Part shown: piece after piece, positions 26,071 through 35,246 of the stretch
Position numbering within the stretch: position 1 is the first letter of the stretch
Layout of the letters: the number at the start of each line of letters is the position of its first letter
Assembly: GCF_008386495.1 (NCBI RefSeq)
Contig: NZ_VTHJ01000022.1
Span: forward strand, 62,001-126,000
Source: Streptomyces tailanensis
GTDB lineage: Bacteria; Actinomycetota; Actinomycetes; Streptomycetales; Streptomycetaceae
Direction: 5' to 3'
Length of the DNA stretch: 64,000 nucleotides
Position numbers and translations under genes: made by a program
The notes under the pieces: model-generated
Told to the model about the DNA's origin: nothing
The model's database searches: none
The model's input: only the letters and a program-made list of their open reading frames with translations

Positions 26071-26106
26071 AACAGGCCGGGGCGCGCCATGTCGCCCCGG
26101 CCTGTT
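26071..26106. terminator. Terminator between the peptide operon and the S9 peptidase gene
   Basis: Perfect 14-bp stem (26071-26084 with 26093-26106) and an 8-nt loop, followed by TGCTGTCCTTT. It lies between convergent genes. Confidence 0.8.
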
Positions 26107-26208
26107 GCTGTCCTTTGCGCCTGAACCGGCGCCGCTCTCGCGGACCGGGCTGGTGCTTCGTCGTGGTTCCTCAATTGATCGTTGCGGTGCTCCGTGGAAT
26201 GCCGGTGC

Positions 26209-28365
26209 TCAGCCCAGGTTCAGGGCGCGCTTCAGGAAGTCCACCTGGAGCAGCAGCAGGTTCTCCGCGACCTGTTCCTGCGGGGTGATGTGCGTGACCC
26301 CGGAGAGCGGGAGCACCTCGTGCGGGCGGCCGGCGGCGAGAAGGGCGGACGACAGGCGCAGGGCGTGGGCGAACACGACGTTGTCGTCGGCCGTGCCGTG
26401 CACGATCATCAGCGGGCGGTGCGGATCGGCGGGGGCGGACAGCCCCTCGTCCGTCACCAGCGAGCTCTTCGCGTACGTCTCCGGGGTCGCCGTCGGATCG
26501 CCCAGGTACCGCTCCGTGTAGTGCGTGTCGTACAGCCGCCAGTCCGTGACCGGGGCGCCCGCGATGCCCGCGTGGAAGACGTCCGGGCGGCGCAGGACCG
26601 CGAGGGCCGCCAGCCAGCCGCCGTACGACCAGCCGCGGATCGCCACCCGGGACAGGTCCAGCGGATGCGACTTCGCGAGGTCGTGCAGCGCGTCCACCTG
26701 GTCGTCGAGGGAGAGCGTGAAGTCGCCGTCGATCTCCTTCTCCCAAGCGGGGGAGCGGCCGGGAGTGCCGCGCCCGTCGGCGACCACCACCGCGAAACCC
26801 TGGTCGGCGAACCACTGTGAGGTGAGGTGCGCGTTGTGCGCGGCCAGTACCCGGGGGCCGTGCGGACCGCCGTAGGGATCCATGAGGACCGGCAGGGGAG
26901 TGTCACCGTCGTACTCCCGTGGCATAAGCAGGGCGCACGGTACGCGGCGTGCGCCCCCCTGTGTGAACCGTGCGCGCGGGGACAGACCGGGATCTTCCGC
27001 GTAGGACGCCACGGTCGCCACGTGCTTGCCGTCCCGCAGCACCCGCACCTCGGCCCCCGCCTTGTCCGGGACATGGGAGACCAGCACCGTCACGCCCCCG
27101 GAGCGCACCGCCGAGTGCACGCCGGGTTCCTGGGAGACACGCTCCATGCCCAGCTCGTTCACGCGGTAGACGTGCACCTCGCCGATCTCCGGCTCGGCGG
27201 CCGCCTCGCCGGCCGACGCGGAGACCAGCACGTCGTCGTCGGAGACGTCCAGGACCGCGCGGACGTGCAACTGCGGTCCCGTCAGCGGGCGTTCGCCGAC
27301 CGCCAGCACCCGCGCGCCGCCCTCGTCCGCGACACGCACGAGCTGACCGGAGGGACTCCACGAGGGCACCCCAGGGAAAAGATCAAGCCAATGTGGATCT
27401 TCGTCGGCGTGCACCATCCGGGTCGCCCCCGAGTCCGGGTCCACGGCCAGGAACAGCAGGCTGCGCTGGTCCCTCGCCTGCACCAGGATCAACGGCGCAC
27501 CCGCCGCTGACCAGTGCACATGCGCCAGATACGGGTAGCGCGCCCGGTCCCACACCACCTCCGTGCGGGTCCCGGAGAGGTCGGTCACGAAGAGCCGTAC
27601 GTCCGCGTTGTCGGTTCCGGCCGCCGGATATGCCACCCGCTGCGGCTCCCCTTCCGGCTGCGCGGGGTCCGAGATCCACCAGCGGCGCACCGGCGTGTCG
27701 TCCACGCGTGACACGAGCAAGCGGTCCGAGTCGGGAGACCACCAGAACCCCCGCGAACGGCCCATCTCCTCGGCCGCGATGAACTCCGCCAGACCGTGCG
27801 TGACGTTCTCCGACCCCTCCTCGGCCAGCGCCAGATCGCCGCCGCCCTCCGCCTCGACGACCCGCAGGCCACCCCGGGCGACGTACGCGACGTACCGGCC
27901 GTCGGGGGAGGGACGGGGGTCGATCACCGGTCCGGGAACGTCGAGTTCACGTGCGGTCCCGGCCCGCAGCTCGGCCACGAAAAGCCGCCCCGACAAGGCG
28001 AAGGAGGCCAACTCCACGGCCGCGTCGGTGGCGTAGCCGACGATGCCGGCGCCGCCCTCGCGGCTGCGCTCACGGCGTGCCCGCTCCTCGGCCGACAACT
28101 CCTCCAAGGAGCCGCCGAGCAGCGCGCCCGGATCGGCGGCGATCCTCTCCGGGCCTTCGCCCGGTGGGACGCCCGTCCCGCTTCGCTCGTCGCCGTCCGG
28201 AACGTCCAGCACCCACAGCTTGTTGGCCCGGTCGGTGCCGGACGCGGACCTCAGGAACACCACACGGGAACCGTCGGGAGCGACGGAGAACGCACGCGGC
28301 GCGCCGAGGGTGAAGCGCTGCGTCCGTGCGTGCCGACGGGGGAAGGACTCGGGCTCGGTCGTCAT
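26209..28365 (-). CDS. S9 family prolyl oligopeptidase / dipeptidyl-peptidase IV-like serine peptidase
   Basis: A 718-residue peptidase. The N-terminal two thirds is a DPP4-type beta-propeller (repeated DGRYVAYVARGG, DSDRLLVSR blades); the C-terminal domain is an alpha/beta hydrolase with nucleophile Ser580 in GWSYGG, an Asp in MIVHGTADDNV and a His in SGVTHI. It cleaves short peptides, often after proline. No signal peptide, so cytoplasmic. Its place next to two peptide importers suggests it degrades imported peptides (inference). The start at 28365 has TATGGT 6 nt upstream and no ribosome site, so it is probably leaderless. Confidence 0.92.
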   Translation of the reverse strand: MTTEPESFPRRHARTQRFTLGAPRAFSVAPDGSRVVFLRSASGTDRANKLWVLDVPDGDERSGTGVPPGEGPERIAADPGALLGGSLEELSAEERARRERSREGGAGIVGYATDAAVELASFALSGRLFVAELRAGTARELDVPGPVIDPRPSPDGRYVAYVARGGLRVVEAEGGGDLALAEEGSENVTHGLAEFIAAEEMGRSRGFWWSPDSDRLLVSRVDDTPVRRWWISDPAQPEGEPQRVAYPAAGTDNADVRLFVTDLSGTRTEVVWDRARYPYLAHVHWSAAGAPLILVQARDQRSLLFLAVDPDSGATRMVHADEDPHWLDLFPGVPSWSPSGQLVRVADEGGARVLAVGERPLTGPQLHVRAVLDVSDDDVLVSASAGEAAAEPEIGEVHVYRVNELGMERVSQEPGVHSAVRSGGVTVLVSHVPDKAGAEVRVLRDGKHVATVASYAEDPGLSPRARFTQGGARRVPCALLMPREYDGDTPLPVLMDPYGGPHGPRVLAAHNAHLTSQWFADQGFAVVVADGRGTPGRSPAWEKEIDGDFTLSLDDQVDALHDLAKSHPLDLSRVAIRGWSYGGWLAALAVLRRPDVFHAGIAGAPVTDWRLYDTHYTERYLGDPTATPETYAKSSLVTDEGLSAPADPHRPLMIVHGTADDNVVFAHALRLSSALLAAGRPHEVLPLSGVTHITPQEQVAENLLLLQVDFLKRALNLG

Positions 28366-28371
28366 GCGACG

Positions 28372-28377
28372 ACCATA
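28372..28377 (-). promoter_or_regulatory. Candidate -10 element, leaderless start of the S9 peptidase gene
   Basis: TATGGT, 6 nt, then ATG at 28365. Confidence 0.45.
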
Positions 28378-28590
28378 TTGGCCATGCGCCCCCTTGTGCG
28401 GCCGTGCGCCGATCGATGCGCGCGTATGGATAGTTATGATCACTACCGCCGGGTGGGTATGAACCTGCTGCCCGCTGTGTGGATTTACAACTGCGTCACC
28501 CACGTCACGGTTTGACTCGCACGATCCGCGTCAAGCCTGACTACTGCTTCACTCCCCAGGTCCCAGGGAACTTTTTGGAGGTGAGCCGCC

Positions 28591-28785
28591 GTGGCACTCT
28601 CGATTTCGGCGGTGGTGCTGCTGGCGATCATCGTCTTCATCCTGATCAAGAAGTCAGGGCTGAAGGCACCACACGCGATCATCTGCATCCTGCTCGGCTT
28701 CTACCTCGCCTCCTCGACCATCGCGCCGACGATCAGCGAGCTGACGACCAACATCGCGGGCATGATCGGCAGCATCAAGTTCTGA
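28591..28785 (+). CDS. Small two-helix membrane protein
   Basis: A 64-residue protein with two hydrophobic helices (residues 3-19 and 28-48) joined by a short basic loop (KKSGLKAPH). GTG start with a strong TTGGAGGTGA site. Similar short proteins are common in streptomycetes, but I know no function. It precedes mshB by about 100 nt on the same strand. Confidence 0.75.
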   Translation: MALSISAVVLLAIIVFILIKKSGLKAPHAIICILLGFYLASSTIAPTISELTTNIAGMIGSIKF

Positions 28786-28877
28786 CACCTCTGGCCACCC
28801 GGGGGCCGTCCCCGCCCCCGTGGTCGCCCGTTCCCGTGAATGCCCGTGCCCGCCGTCGGCGGGGTGCGGGTGCCTCG

Positions 28878-28883
28878 TAGGGT
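28878..28883 (+). promoter_or_regulatory. Candidate -10 element, leaderless start of mshB
   Basis: TAGGGT, 6 nt (GGGCCC), then ATG at 28890. Confidence 0.4.
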
Positions 28884-28889
28884 GGGCCC

Positions 28890-29861
28890 ATGACGGATCT
28901 GCCCTCCCCCAGCCTTCGGCCGGGGGGACCCCCATCTCGCGTCGCTCGCCGACTGCTCCTGGTGCACGCGCACCCGGACGACGAGTCGATCAACAACGGC
29001 GCGACCATGGCCAAGTACGCGGCCGAGGGAGCGCGGGTGACGCTGGTGACCTGCACCCTCGGCGAGGAGGGCGAGGTCATCCCGCCCCACCTCGGGCATC
29101 TCGCGCCCGACCGTGACGACGCGCTGGGCCCGCACCGGGTGGGCGAGCTGGCCGAGGCCATGAAGGAGCTCGGCGTCACCGACCACCGCTTCCTCGGCGG
29201 CCCCGGCCGCTATCGCGACTCCGGGATGATGGGCGTCGAGCAGAACGAGCGGCCCGGCGCCTTCTGGTCCGCCGACCTCGACGAGGCCGCCGCCCACCTC
29301 GTCGCCGTGATCCGCGAGGTACGCCCCCAGGTCCTCGTCACCTACGACCCGGGCGGCGGCTACGGCCACCCCGACCACATCCAGGCCCACCGCGTCGCCA
29401 TGCGCGCCGCCGACCTGACCCCCGACCCGGAGTTCCGCCCCGATCTGGGCCGGCCCTGGGAGATCGCCAAGGTCTACTGGAACCGGATGCCGCGCGGCGT
29501 GATCGTGGAGGGCTTCGCCCGGCTCCGCCGCGACCTCGCCGAGCCCGGACGGCTCCCCTTCACCCGGGCCGCGGCCGTCACCGATGTGCCCGGAGTGGTG
29601 GACGACCACATCGTCACCACCGAGATCGACGGCACCGGCTTCGCGGCAGCGAAGGCCGCGGCGATGCGCGCGCACGCCACCCAGATCGCGGTCGCCGAGC
29701 CGTATTTCGTCCTCTCCAACGAGCTGGCGCAGCCTCTTCTGGCCACCGAGTACTACGAGTTGGTGCGTGGCAGACGTGAAGGGGGGAGCCGGGAGAGCGA
29801 CTTGTTCGAGGGGATCCCGGGCACTTCATTCGAGGCTGCTCAGAACGGAACGGGCCTGTGA
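28890..29861 (+). CDS. mshB: N-acetyl-1-D-myo-inositol-2-amino-2-deoxy-glucopyranoside deacetylase MshB (mycothiol biosynthesis)
   Basis: A 323-residue zinc-dependent deacetylase of the LmbE family that removes acetyl from GlcNAc-inositol, the second step to mycothiol, the main thiol of actinomycetes. The zinc site and catalytic Asp are in HAHPDDE (residues 26-32), with the third ligand in GHPDH near residue 165. The first 17 residues (PSPSLRPGGPPSR) are encoded by a palindromic Streptomyces repeat inserted at the 5' end of the gene, so the N-terminus is longer than the enzyme needs. A TAGGGT element 6 nt upstream of the ATG suggests a leaderless message. Confidence 0.95.
   Translation: MTDLPSPSLRPGGPPSRVARRLLLVHAHPDDESINNGATMAKYAAEGARVTLVTCTLGEEGEVIPPHLGHLAPDRDDALGPHRVGELAEAMKELGVTDHRFLGGPGRYRDSGMMGVEQNERPGAFWSADLDEAAAHLVAVIREVRPQVLVTYDPGGGYGHPDHIQAHRVAMRAADLTPDPEFRPDLGRPWEIAKVYWNRMPRGVIVEGFARLRRDLAEPGRLPFTRAAAVTDVPGVVDDHIVTTEIDGTGFAAAKAAAMRAHATQIAVAEPYFVLSNELAQPLLATEYYELVRGRREGGSRESDLFEGIPGTSFEAAQNGTGL
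28903..28938 (+). repeat. Streptomyces palindromic repeat inside the mshB start region
   Basis: CCTCCCCCAGCCTTCGGCC runs into GGGGGGACCCCCAT: a hairpin-forming element that is widespread in Streptomyces intergenic DNA. Here it is translated in frame as residues 4-17 of MshB. A variant copy is near 61468. Confidence 0.7.
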
Positions 29862-29925
29862 TGCGTACATATGTGCATGACGAACGAGTGGTGCTCGCGG
29901 GCGGAAGCCGAGAGGTGGTCCGGCG

Positions 29926-30357
29926 ATGACGCGGGCGGACCGGCCGACGGGCGGGCAAGGCAGCGCGCTCGCACAGCCGTTGACGATGCCCTCGCTCGGG
30001 CGGAGCGCCGCCCACCTGGGGCTCTTCGCGCTGGGAGCCGTGGTCGGAGTGGCCGGTGGGCTGGTCCAACCCGCCTGGTTCCCCGGCGGGTTGCTGCTCG
30101 CGCTGCTCGGCGCGGCCGGGCTCTTCCTGGGCGGCGCCCGGGCGATGGGCTCCAGATCGGGGGCCGTTGCACCGGCCCTCGGCTGGATGATCTCCGTCGT
30201 CCTGCTCACCTCCACCCGGCCGGAGGGCGACTTCATGTTCGCCGCGGGAGCGGGCTCGTACCTCTTCCTGCTCGGCGGCATGGCCGTCGCTGTGATGTGC
30301 GCCACGCTTGGCTGGGGGCGGCAACCGACCGGGCCCGGCGCCCGACTTGGGAAGTGA
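29926..30357 (+). CDS. DUF6113-type membrane protein
   Basis: A 143-residue integral membrane protein with about four helices (near residues 28-48, 50-70, 82-98 and 105-125). Pro/Gly-rich N-terminal tail. It lies 64 nt after mshB on the same strand, a pairing conserved in streptomycetes as I remember it. Function unknown. Confidence 0.8.
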   Translation: MTRADRPTGGQGSALAQPLTMPSLGRSAAHLGLFALGAVVGVAGGLVQPAWFPGGLLLALLGAAGLFLGGARAMGSRSGAVAPALGWMISVVLLTSTRPEGDFMFAAGAGSYLFLLGGMAVAVMCATLGWGRQPTGPGARLGK

Positions 30358-30517
30358 CGTACTACTTCGCCGCAGCGCGCAGGTGGGGGTCCCGTGTGGG
30401 TTTCCCACTCGGTCGTGGGATACACGCCGGAAGTGGCCAGTATGGTGGTGCGCGCCGCCGAGCTGCCCGCTGAGTTGAGGTCGTGACGGGCGGCGGAGCA
30501 AACCGGGAGAACCTGCC

Positions 30518-32710
30518 TTGAGTCGTGAAACTGACACTTCGTCCTCCGGGGCCAATGGGCGCGGCAGCACCGCGTACCCGTCGGGGACACCGCCGTACGG
30601 CACGCCCATGGCCACCGAGGCCGGCGCCGACGCGGCCCGGTCGGGCGCGGGCGAGCGGCCGGAGGGACCCAAGACCGAGACCACACTGACGACGCGGGTC
30701 CGGATCAACATCCCCGGATCCCGGCCCATCCCGCCGGTCGTCGTGCGCACGCCGGTCGGCGACGGCGAGGGCGCCGCGGACGACACCGGGTCCGAGTCGG
30801 AGACCACCGGCACGACGGCCATGCCCGTGCTGACGGACACCCCGGCACCCGTGCCGGAGCCCTCCCCGGCGGCCGACGACAAGCCGACCAGCGACTGGTT
30901 CGCGCCACGCAAGGCCTCCGCGCCGCCCAAGGGTCCGGGCTCCGGCGCGAGCAATGGCGCCGGGTTCTCCACGGGTACGATGCCCGCGCCGGGCCCCGGC
31001 GCGCCGAGCGGCCCCGGCCGGGGCGCCCGCCCCGGCGGCGGCAACGGCGCAGGTCCGCTGGGCGGCGGCCCGGTCGGCGCCGGTGCCAGGCCCGGTGGCC
31101 CGCGCCCCGGCGCGAACGGCGGCCCCCGGCCCGGCGGTACGAGCGGTACGAGCGGTACGAACGGTGCCGGGCTCCCCGGTGCCACCGGCGCCGGACCGGT
31201 GGCTCCCGGCCACGGCGGCGGCACCGGCTCCTTCGACGTGTCGGCCGCGCTCGCCGCCGCCAAGCCCGAGCGCGACGATCTGCCGTACTTCTCGGACAAC
31301 GACCCGGGACGCGGTCCCTCCGGCCCGAACGGCCGGTCCGGCCCGGCGGGCCCGACCGGCGGCCCCGTCACCGGCGACAGCCCGCTCGGGTCGCCCGCCG
31401 CCCCGGGCAACCCCTTCGGTGGCCCCGGCAACGACTTCTCCGCCCCCGGTGCCGATTACGCCCGCCCCGGTGGCGGCCTCAGCGACGACACCGCGATCCT
31501 CACCCCGCAGCGGCCCGCCCCCGAGCCGGGCACCCCGGGCTACGGCGGCCCCGGCCCCGTCGTCGACAACCCCTCCGGGCACACCCTGACCAGCGGCATC
31601 CCCGTGGTGCCGCCGGGCATGCAGGCCGACCGGTTCGGTCCGGGCGGCGCCGACGGCGCGACCCAGCACACCCCGCCGAAGCTGCCCGACCCGGGCCCGC
31701 AGCAGAAGCCCGGCCAGGCGAAGAACGCGAAGGCGGCCAAGTCGGCCAAGCCGGCCAAGAAGAAGGGCCGCAGCAAGCTCGGACTGCTCGTCGGCGGTGT
31801 GGTCGTCCTCGGCGGCGGTGTCTACGGCGCCGGCCTCCTCATGAACCACTCCGACGTCCCCAAGGGCACCACCGTGCTCGGCGTCGACATCGGTGGCGGC
31901 ACCCGCGACGAGGCCGTCAACAAGCTCGACAAGGCCCTCGGCGACCGTACGACCAAGGCGCTGAAGCTCACGGTCGACGGCGAGACCGTCTCCCTCACGC
32001 CCGACCAGGCCGGACTCCAGTTCGACAAGCAGGCCACGGTCGGCGCGGCCGCCGTCAGCGACTACAACCCCGTCTCGGTGGTCGGCGCGCTCTTCGGCCA
32101 GAAGCGGGTCGTCGAGCCCGTCATGCCCGTCGACGAGGAGAAGCTGCAGGCCGCCCTCCAGCGCGCTGCGGGCAGCTCCGGCACGGCGAGCGACGGCACC
32201 GTCAAGTTCGAGGCCGGCAAGGCCGTCGCCGTCTACGGCAAGGCGGGCAAGGGCATCGACGTCGGCGGCTCCACCGAGGCCGTCGAGGAGGCGTACCGCG
32301 CCCAGGTCGAGACCGGCAAGGACGCCGCGGTGAACCTCCCGACCAGGACCCAGGAGCCGTCGGTCGACAAGGCCGAGGTCGACCGGTTCATGAAGGAGTT
32401 CGCGGCGCCGGCGATGTCTGCCAACGTCACCGTGCAGACGAACCCCGCGCAGAGCACCCCGCTCCCGCTCAGCCCCGAGAACTCCCTCTGGAAGTTCCTC
32501 AAGGTCAAGGCCGTCGACGGCAAGCTCGTCGACTCCTACGACGAGAAGGCGCTCAAGGAGCTGTACGGCAGCACCTTCGACGGCGTACTGATCACCCGTG
32601 CCAACGGCGAGAAGACGCCGGTCACCGTCGAGGATGTCTACGGCGCCCTGCGGCTGGCCCTGCAGAGCAAGGATGACCGCACGGCGGTCATCGAGACGGA
32701 CCCGAGTTAG
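30518..32710 (+). CDS. Membrane-anchored protein with VanW/YoaR-type peptidoglycan-binding domains and a long disordered N-terminus
   Basis: A 730-residue protein. Residues 1-415 are low complexity, rich in Gly, Pro, Ser and Ala, with runs such as GTSGTSGTNGAG, and predicted to be disordered and cytoplasmic. A basic patch (KKKGRSK) and one transmembrane helix (about 421-441) follow, then an external region of two related units (VDIGGGTRDEAVNKLDKAL; TRTQEPSVDKAEVDRFM) typical of the peptidoglycan-binding domain near VanW-family proteins. TTG start with GGGAGA 7 nt upstream. A role at the cell wall is inferred. The terminator after it is very strong. Confidence 0.8.
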   Translation: MSRETDTSSSGANGRGSTAYPSGTPPYGTPMATEAGADAARSGAGERPEGPKTETTLTTRVRINIPGSRPIPPVVVRTPVGDGEGAADDTGSESETTGTTAMPVLTDTPAPVPEPSPAADDKPTSDWFAPRKASAPPKGPGSGASNGAGFSTGTMPAPGPGAPSGPGRGARPGGGNGAGPLGGGPVGAGARPGGPRPGANGGPRPGGTSGTSGTNGAGLPGATGAGPVAPGHGGGTGSFDVSAALAAAKPERDDLPYFSDNDPGRGPSGPNGRSGPAGPTGGPVTGDSPLGSPAAPGNPFGGPGNDFSAPGADYARPGGGLSDDTAILTPQRPAPEPGTPGYGGPGPVVDNPSGHTLTSGIPVVPPGMQADRFGPGGADGATQHTPPKLPDPGPQQKPGQAKNAKAAKSAKPAKKKGRSKLGLLVGGVVVLGGGVYGAGLLMNHSDVPKGTTVLGVDIGGGTRDEAVNKLDKALGDRTTKALKLTVDGETVSLTPDQAGLQFDKQATVGAAAVSDYNPVSVVGALFGQKRVVEPVMPVDEEKLQAALQRAAGSSGTASDGTVKFEAGKAVAVYGKAGKGIDVGGSTEAVEEAYRAQVETGKDAAVNLPTRTQEPSVDKAEVDRFMKEFAAPAMSANVTVQTNPAQSTPLPLSPENSLWKFLKVKAVDGKLVDSYDEKALKELYGSTFDGVLITRANGEKTPVTVEDVYGALRLALQSKDDRTAVIETDPS

Positions 32711-32720
32711 CGGATCGCGC

Positions 32721-32758
32721 ACGAGAGGGCACCCGGCATCTGCCGGGTGCCCTCTCGT
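32721..32758. terminator. Bidirectional terminator
   Basis: Perfect 18-bp stem (32721-32738 with 32741-32758) and 2-nt loop between convergent genes. Confidence 0.88.
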
Positions 32759-32777
32759 CGTAGGACAGTCACCCGGC

Positions 32778-33638
32778 TCAGTTCAGCAGAGCCCGAGCCG
32801 CGTCGGCCTGTCGCCGTACCTTCTCAGCCGCCCCCGGATCCACCGCCTCCACCACCTCCGCGTAGGCCTCCAACTCGGCCGCCCCCCGCAGAAACTCCCC
32901 CCGCCGCACGAGCAACTGCGCCCACTCGTACCGGAGCCGTGCCGGATGCGAAGGCATCGCCAACGACAACTCCAGGGCCCACAACGCGACATCCGACCGC
33001 TCGGGCCGGGCGGCGGCCCACGCCCGCACGTTGTTGAGGATCCGCACCACCACGTCCAACGGATCCGCGGGGCTCAGCATCGAGGGGTCCAACGGCCCCC
33101 CGGTCGCCCCGGCGACAAGCGTCTCCGCGTCGCTCCCGCTGAGCACCCGCCCGCCGTCGAACGGATCGGCGAGGACCTGCCCCGACAACTCCTCCGGCGG
33201 CCCGAACCCCACCACGAAGTGCCCCGGCAACGCGACCCCGTACACCGGAGCCCCCGCCCTCCGGGCCACCTCGATCCACACCACCGACAACAGGATCGGC
33301 AGCCCGCGCCGCCGTACGAGCACCTGATGCAGCAGCGACGACGCCAGCCGCTGATAGTCCGCGGCGGACCCACGAAACCCGCACCGCTCCCCGAGCGACT
33401 CGGCGAGCGCGGCCGCCCAGGCCCGCGGCCCACCGGGCCGGAACGGCAGCTGCCCGGCAAGCCGGTCCAGCTCGATCTGCGCCGCGTCGATGCCGGCCTC
33501 GTCCAGCGCCCCGTCCCCTGCCGCCCCCACCAACAGGCACAACGTGGCCAGATCGGGCCGCTCGGCCCGCGCCTCCTCCTCGAACCGCCGCCGCACCTCA
33601 GCGGCCCGCTCCGGCTCCGGAGGAAAGGGCGCAGACAT
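32778..33638 (-). CDS. Transglutaminase-like (SirB1/YchA-type) protein
   Basis: A 286-residue cytoplasmic protein. The core has the SirB1 pattern: RRGLPILLSVVWIEVARRAG, then GVALPGHFVVGF and DPFDGGRVL; the C-terminal third is a TPR-like helical tail. Homologs keep only part of the transglutaminase triad and their activity is unknown. The gene may also start at ATG 33656 or GTG 33659, overlapping the upstream stop; 33638 was chosen because the protein then begins as the family does. Confidence 0.85.
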   Translation of the reverse strand: MSAPFPPEPERAAEVRRRFEEEARAERPDLATLCLLVGAAGDGALDEAGIDAAQIELDRLAGQLPFRPGGPRAWAAALAESLGERCGFRGSAADYQRLASSLLHQVLVRRRGLPILLSVVWIEVARRAGAPVYGVALPGHFVVGFGPPEELSGQVLADPFDGGRVLSGSDAETLVAGATGGPLDPSMLSPADPLDVVVRILNNVRAWAAARPERSDVALWALELSLAMPSHPARLRYEWAQLLVRRGEFLRGAAELEAYAEVVEAVDPGAAEKVRRQADAARALLN

Positions 33639-33655
33639 AGCAGGGTGGTGCCCCA

Positions 33656-34741
33656 TCACGACGATCCATACGACTCGGACCGGGCATCGGTGTCGAACTC
33701 AGGCCCCCGATAGTGGTGATAAGCGTGATGCATCGCGAACCCCATCCCCCCGTACAGCGCCCGCGCCCCCGCGTTTTCCGACTCCACCTGCAACCACCCC
33801 GCGGAGGCACCCTCGTCCAGCGCCCGCTGGGCCAGCGCGGCCATCACCGTCGAGGCGAGGCCCTGGCGGCGTCGGCCCGGGGCGACCTCCACGGCCGCGA
33901 ACCCGGCCCAGCGGCCGTCCACGACGCACCGACCGATCGCGGCCGGCCCCTCACCCTCGGCACCCGGGAGGGTCGCGAACCACACCGAGGGACCGCTGCC
34001 GAGCACCTTGAGGGCGACCTCGCTCAGGCCCTTGCGTTGGTAGCGGCTCAGCCATGCCTCGTCTGCCGACCGGGACAGTACGACCCCGGCGGCCTCCCGG
34101 TCGGCGACCGGTGCCAGCGCCCCGATCCACAGCTCGGCGGTGACCTCCCGGACCCACCCGCGCTCCTCCACCTCGGCGCACAGCAGCTCCTGCGTGCCCT
34201 CGGCGCCCGTGGCGAGCTGCATGTACGCGGGCAGCCCCCGGCTCGCGTACCAGCCGCGTACGGCCGTCAGCGCGTCGTCCAGGGGCATGCCGGGGTCACC
34301 GAGGGGCAGCACCGAGTTGGCCCGCCGGGTGAATCCCGCCCGTCGCCCGACCACCGCCCCCCACGGACGCGCTGCGCGCGGCACCTTCTGGACTGCGGCC
34401 CGCAGCTCCCACTCACCGAGCCGCTCCCGTTCGAGCGGCTGCCAGGCCCGCGCGGAGACGTGCGCGAGCTCCTCGTACGAGGCGGCCGGTCCGCGCCTGC
34501 GGGCGGGCGTGGCGGGCACCACCTTCCCCGCCACCAGCGACGACTCCTCGATCCGCACGTGCTGCCCGTCCCGCCGGACGATCACCAGCACTCCGTCGTC
34601 CCATGATGTGAGAACACCCACCGTGTCAGTGAATTTCCCACCCCCGGCGGCATCCGCGGCAACGCGTCGCACGGAGACACGTTTGCCCACGTCAGCAGCG
34701 GAGACACGGATCTCGAACCGTCCACCGGCAGAGATTTCCAC
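33656..34741 (-). CDS. GNAT-family N-acetyltransferase with N-terminal actinobacterial domain
   Basis: A 361-residue protein. Residues 1-75 form a beta-rich domain (FEIRVSAADVGKRVSVRR); the C-terminal GNAT fold holds the acetyl-CoA loop VAPGRRRQGLAST and the later QVESENAGARALYGGMGF. It is divergent from the ferredoxin gene, an arrangement also known in other actinobacteria. Substrate unknown. It overlaps or abuts the transglutaminase-like gene, so the two are likely cotranscribed. Confidence 0.87.
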   Translation of the reverse strand: MEISAGGRFEIRVSAADVGKRVSVRRVAADAAGGGKFTDTVGVLTSWDDGVLVIVRRDGQHVRIEESSLVAGKVVPATPARRRGPAASYEELAHVSARAWQPLERERLGEWELRAAVQKVPRAARPWGAVVGRRAGFTRRANSVLPLGDPGMPLDDALTAVRGWYASRGLPAYMQLATGAEGTQELLCAEVEERGWVREVTAELWIGALAPVADREAAGVVLSRSADEAWLSRYQRKGLSEVALKVLGSGPSVWFATLPGAEGEGPAAIGRCVVDGRWAGFAAVEVAPGRRRQGLASTVMAALAQRALDEGASAGWLQVESENAGARALYGGMGFAMHHAYHHYRGPEFDTDARSESYGSS

Positions 34742-34882
34742 AGGTCAGTTCACCCCTCCTGTTCGGATCACGCCCAAGAACGGAGATACTAGGTGCGGGC
34801 ATCGACGACGCCGCGCTCCCGCGCGCCAGGTGGCGGAGCCTGAAGACGGCTCGCCAGCGCCCTATCGAGGAGGAACGACAGC

Positions 34883-35200
34883 GTGACCTACGTCATCGCG
34901 CAGCCTTGTGTCGACGTCAAGGACAAGGCGTGCATCGAGGAGTGCCCGGTCGACTGCATCTACGAGGGCCAGCGGTCCTTGTACATCCACCCGGACGAAT
35001 GCGTCGACTGTGGTGCCTGCGAGCCGGTCTGCCCGGTCGAGGCGATCTTCTACGAGGACGACACTCCGGAGGAGTGGAAGGACTACTACAAGGCGAACGT
35101 CGAGTTCTTCGACGAGCTCGGCTCGCCCGGCGGTGCCAGCAAGCTCGGCCTGATCGAGCGTGACCACCCGTTCGTCGCCGCGCTGCCGCCGCAGGCCTGA
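34883..35200 (+). CDS. fdxA: Seven-iron ferredoxin FdxA
   Basis: A 105-residue ferredoxin with 3Fe-4S and 4Fe-4S clusters. Cysteines at 9, 17, 21 and 25, then 40, 43, 46 and 50 (CVDCGACEPVCP). The C-terminal helical tail is as in mycobacterial FdxA/FdxC. GTG start with GAGGAGG about 9 nt upstream. Donates electrons to cytochrome P450s or other oxidoreductases. It precedes the aminotransferase gene, as in mycobacteria. Confidence 0.95.
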   Translation: MTYVIAQPCVDVKDKACIEECPVDCIYEGQRSLYIHPDECVDCGACEPVCPVEAIFYEDDTPEEWKDYYKANVEFFDELGSPGGASKLGLIERDHPFVAALPPQA

Positions 35201-35246
35201 GAGAGCGACGCCGCAGGCCGCCCTGGTCGGCGGCCCGCATCCGCGC

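Noticed and set aside
30362..32722. 786-residue minus frame opposite the peptidoglycan-binding-domain gene
   Set aside because: Ala/Gly/Arg-rich antisense of a low-complexity gene, no motif.
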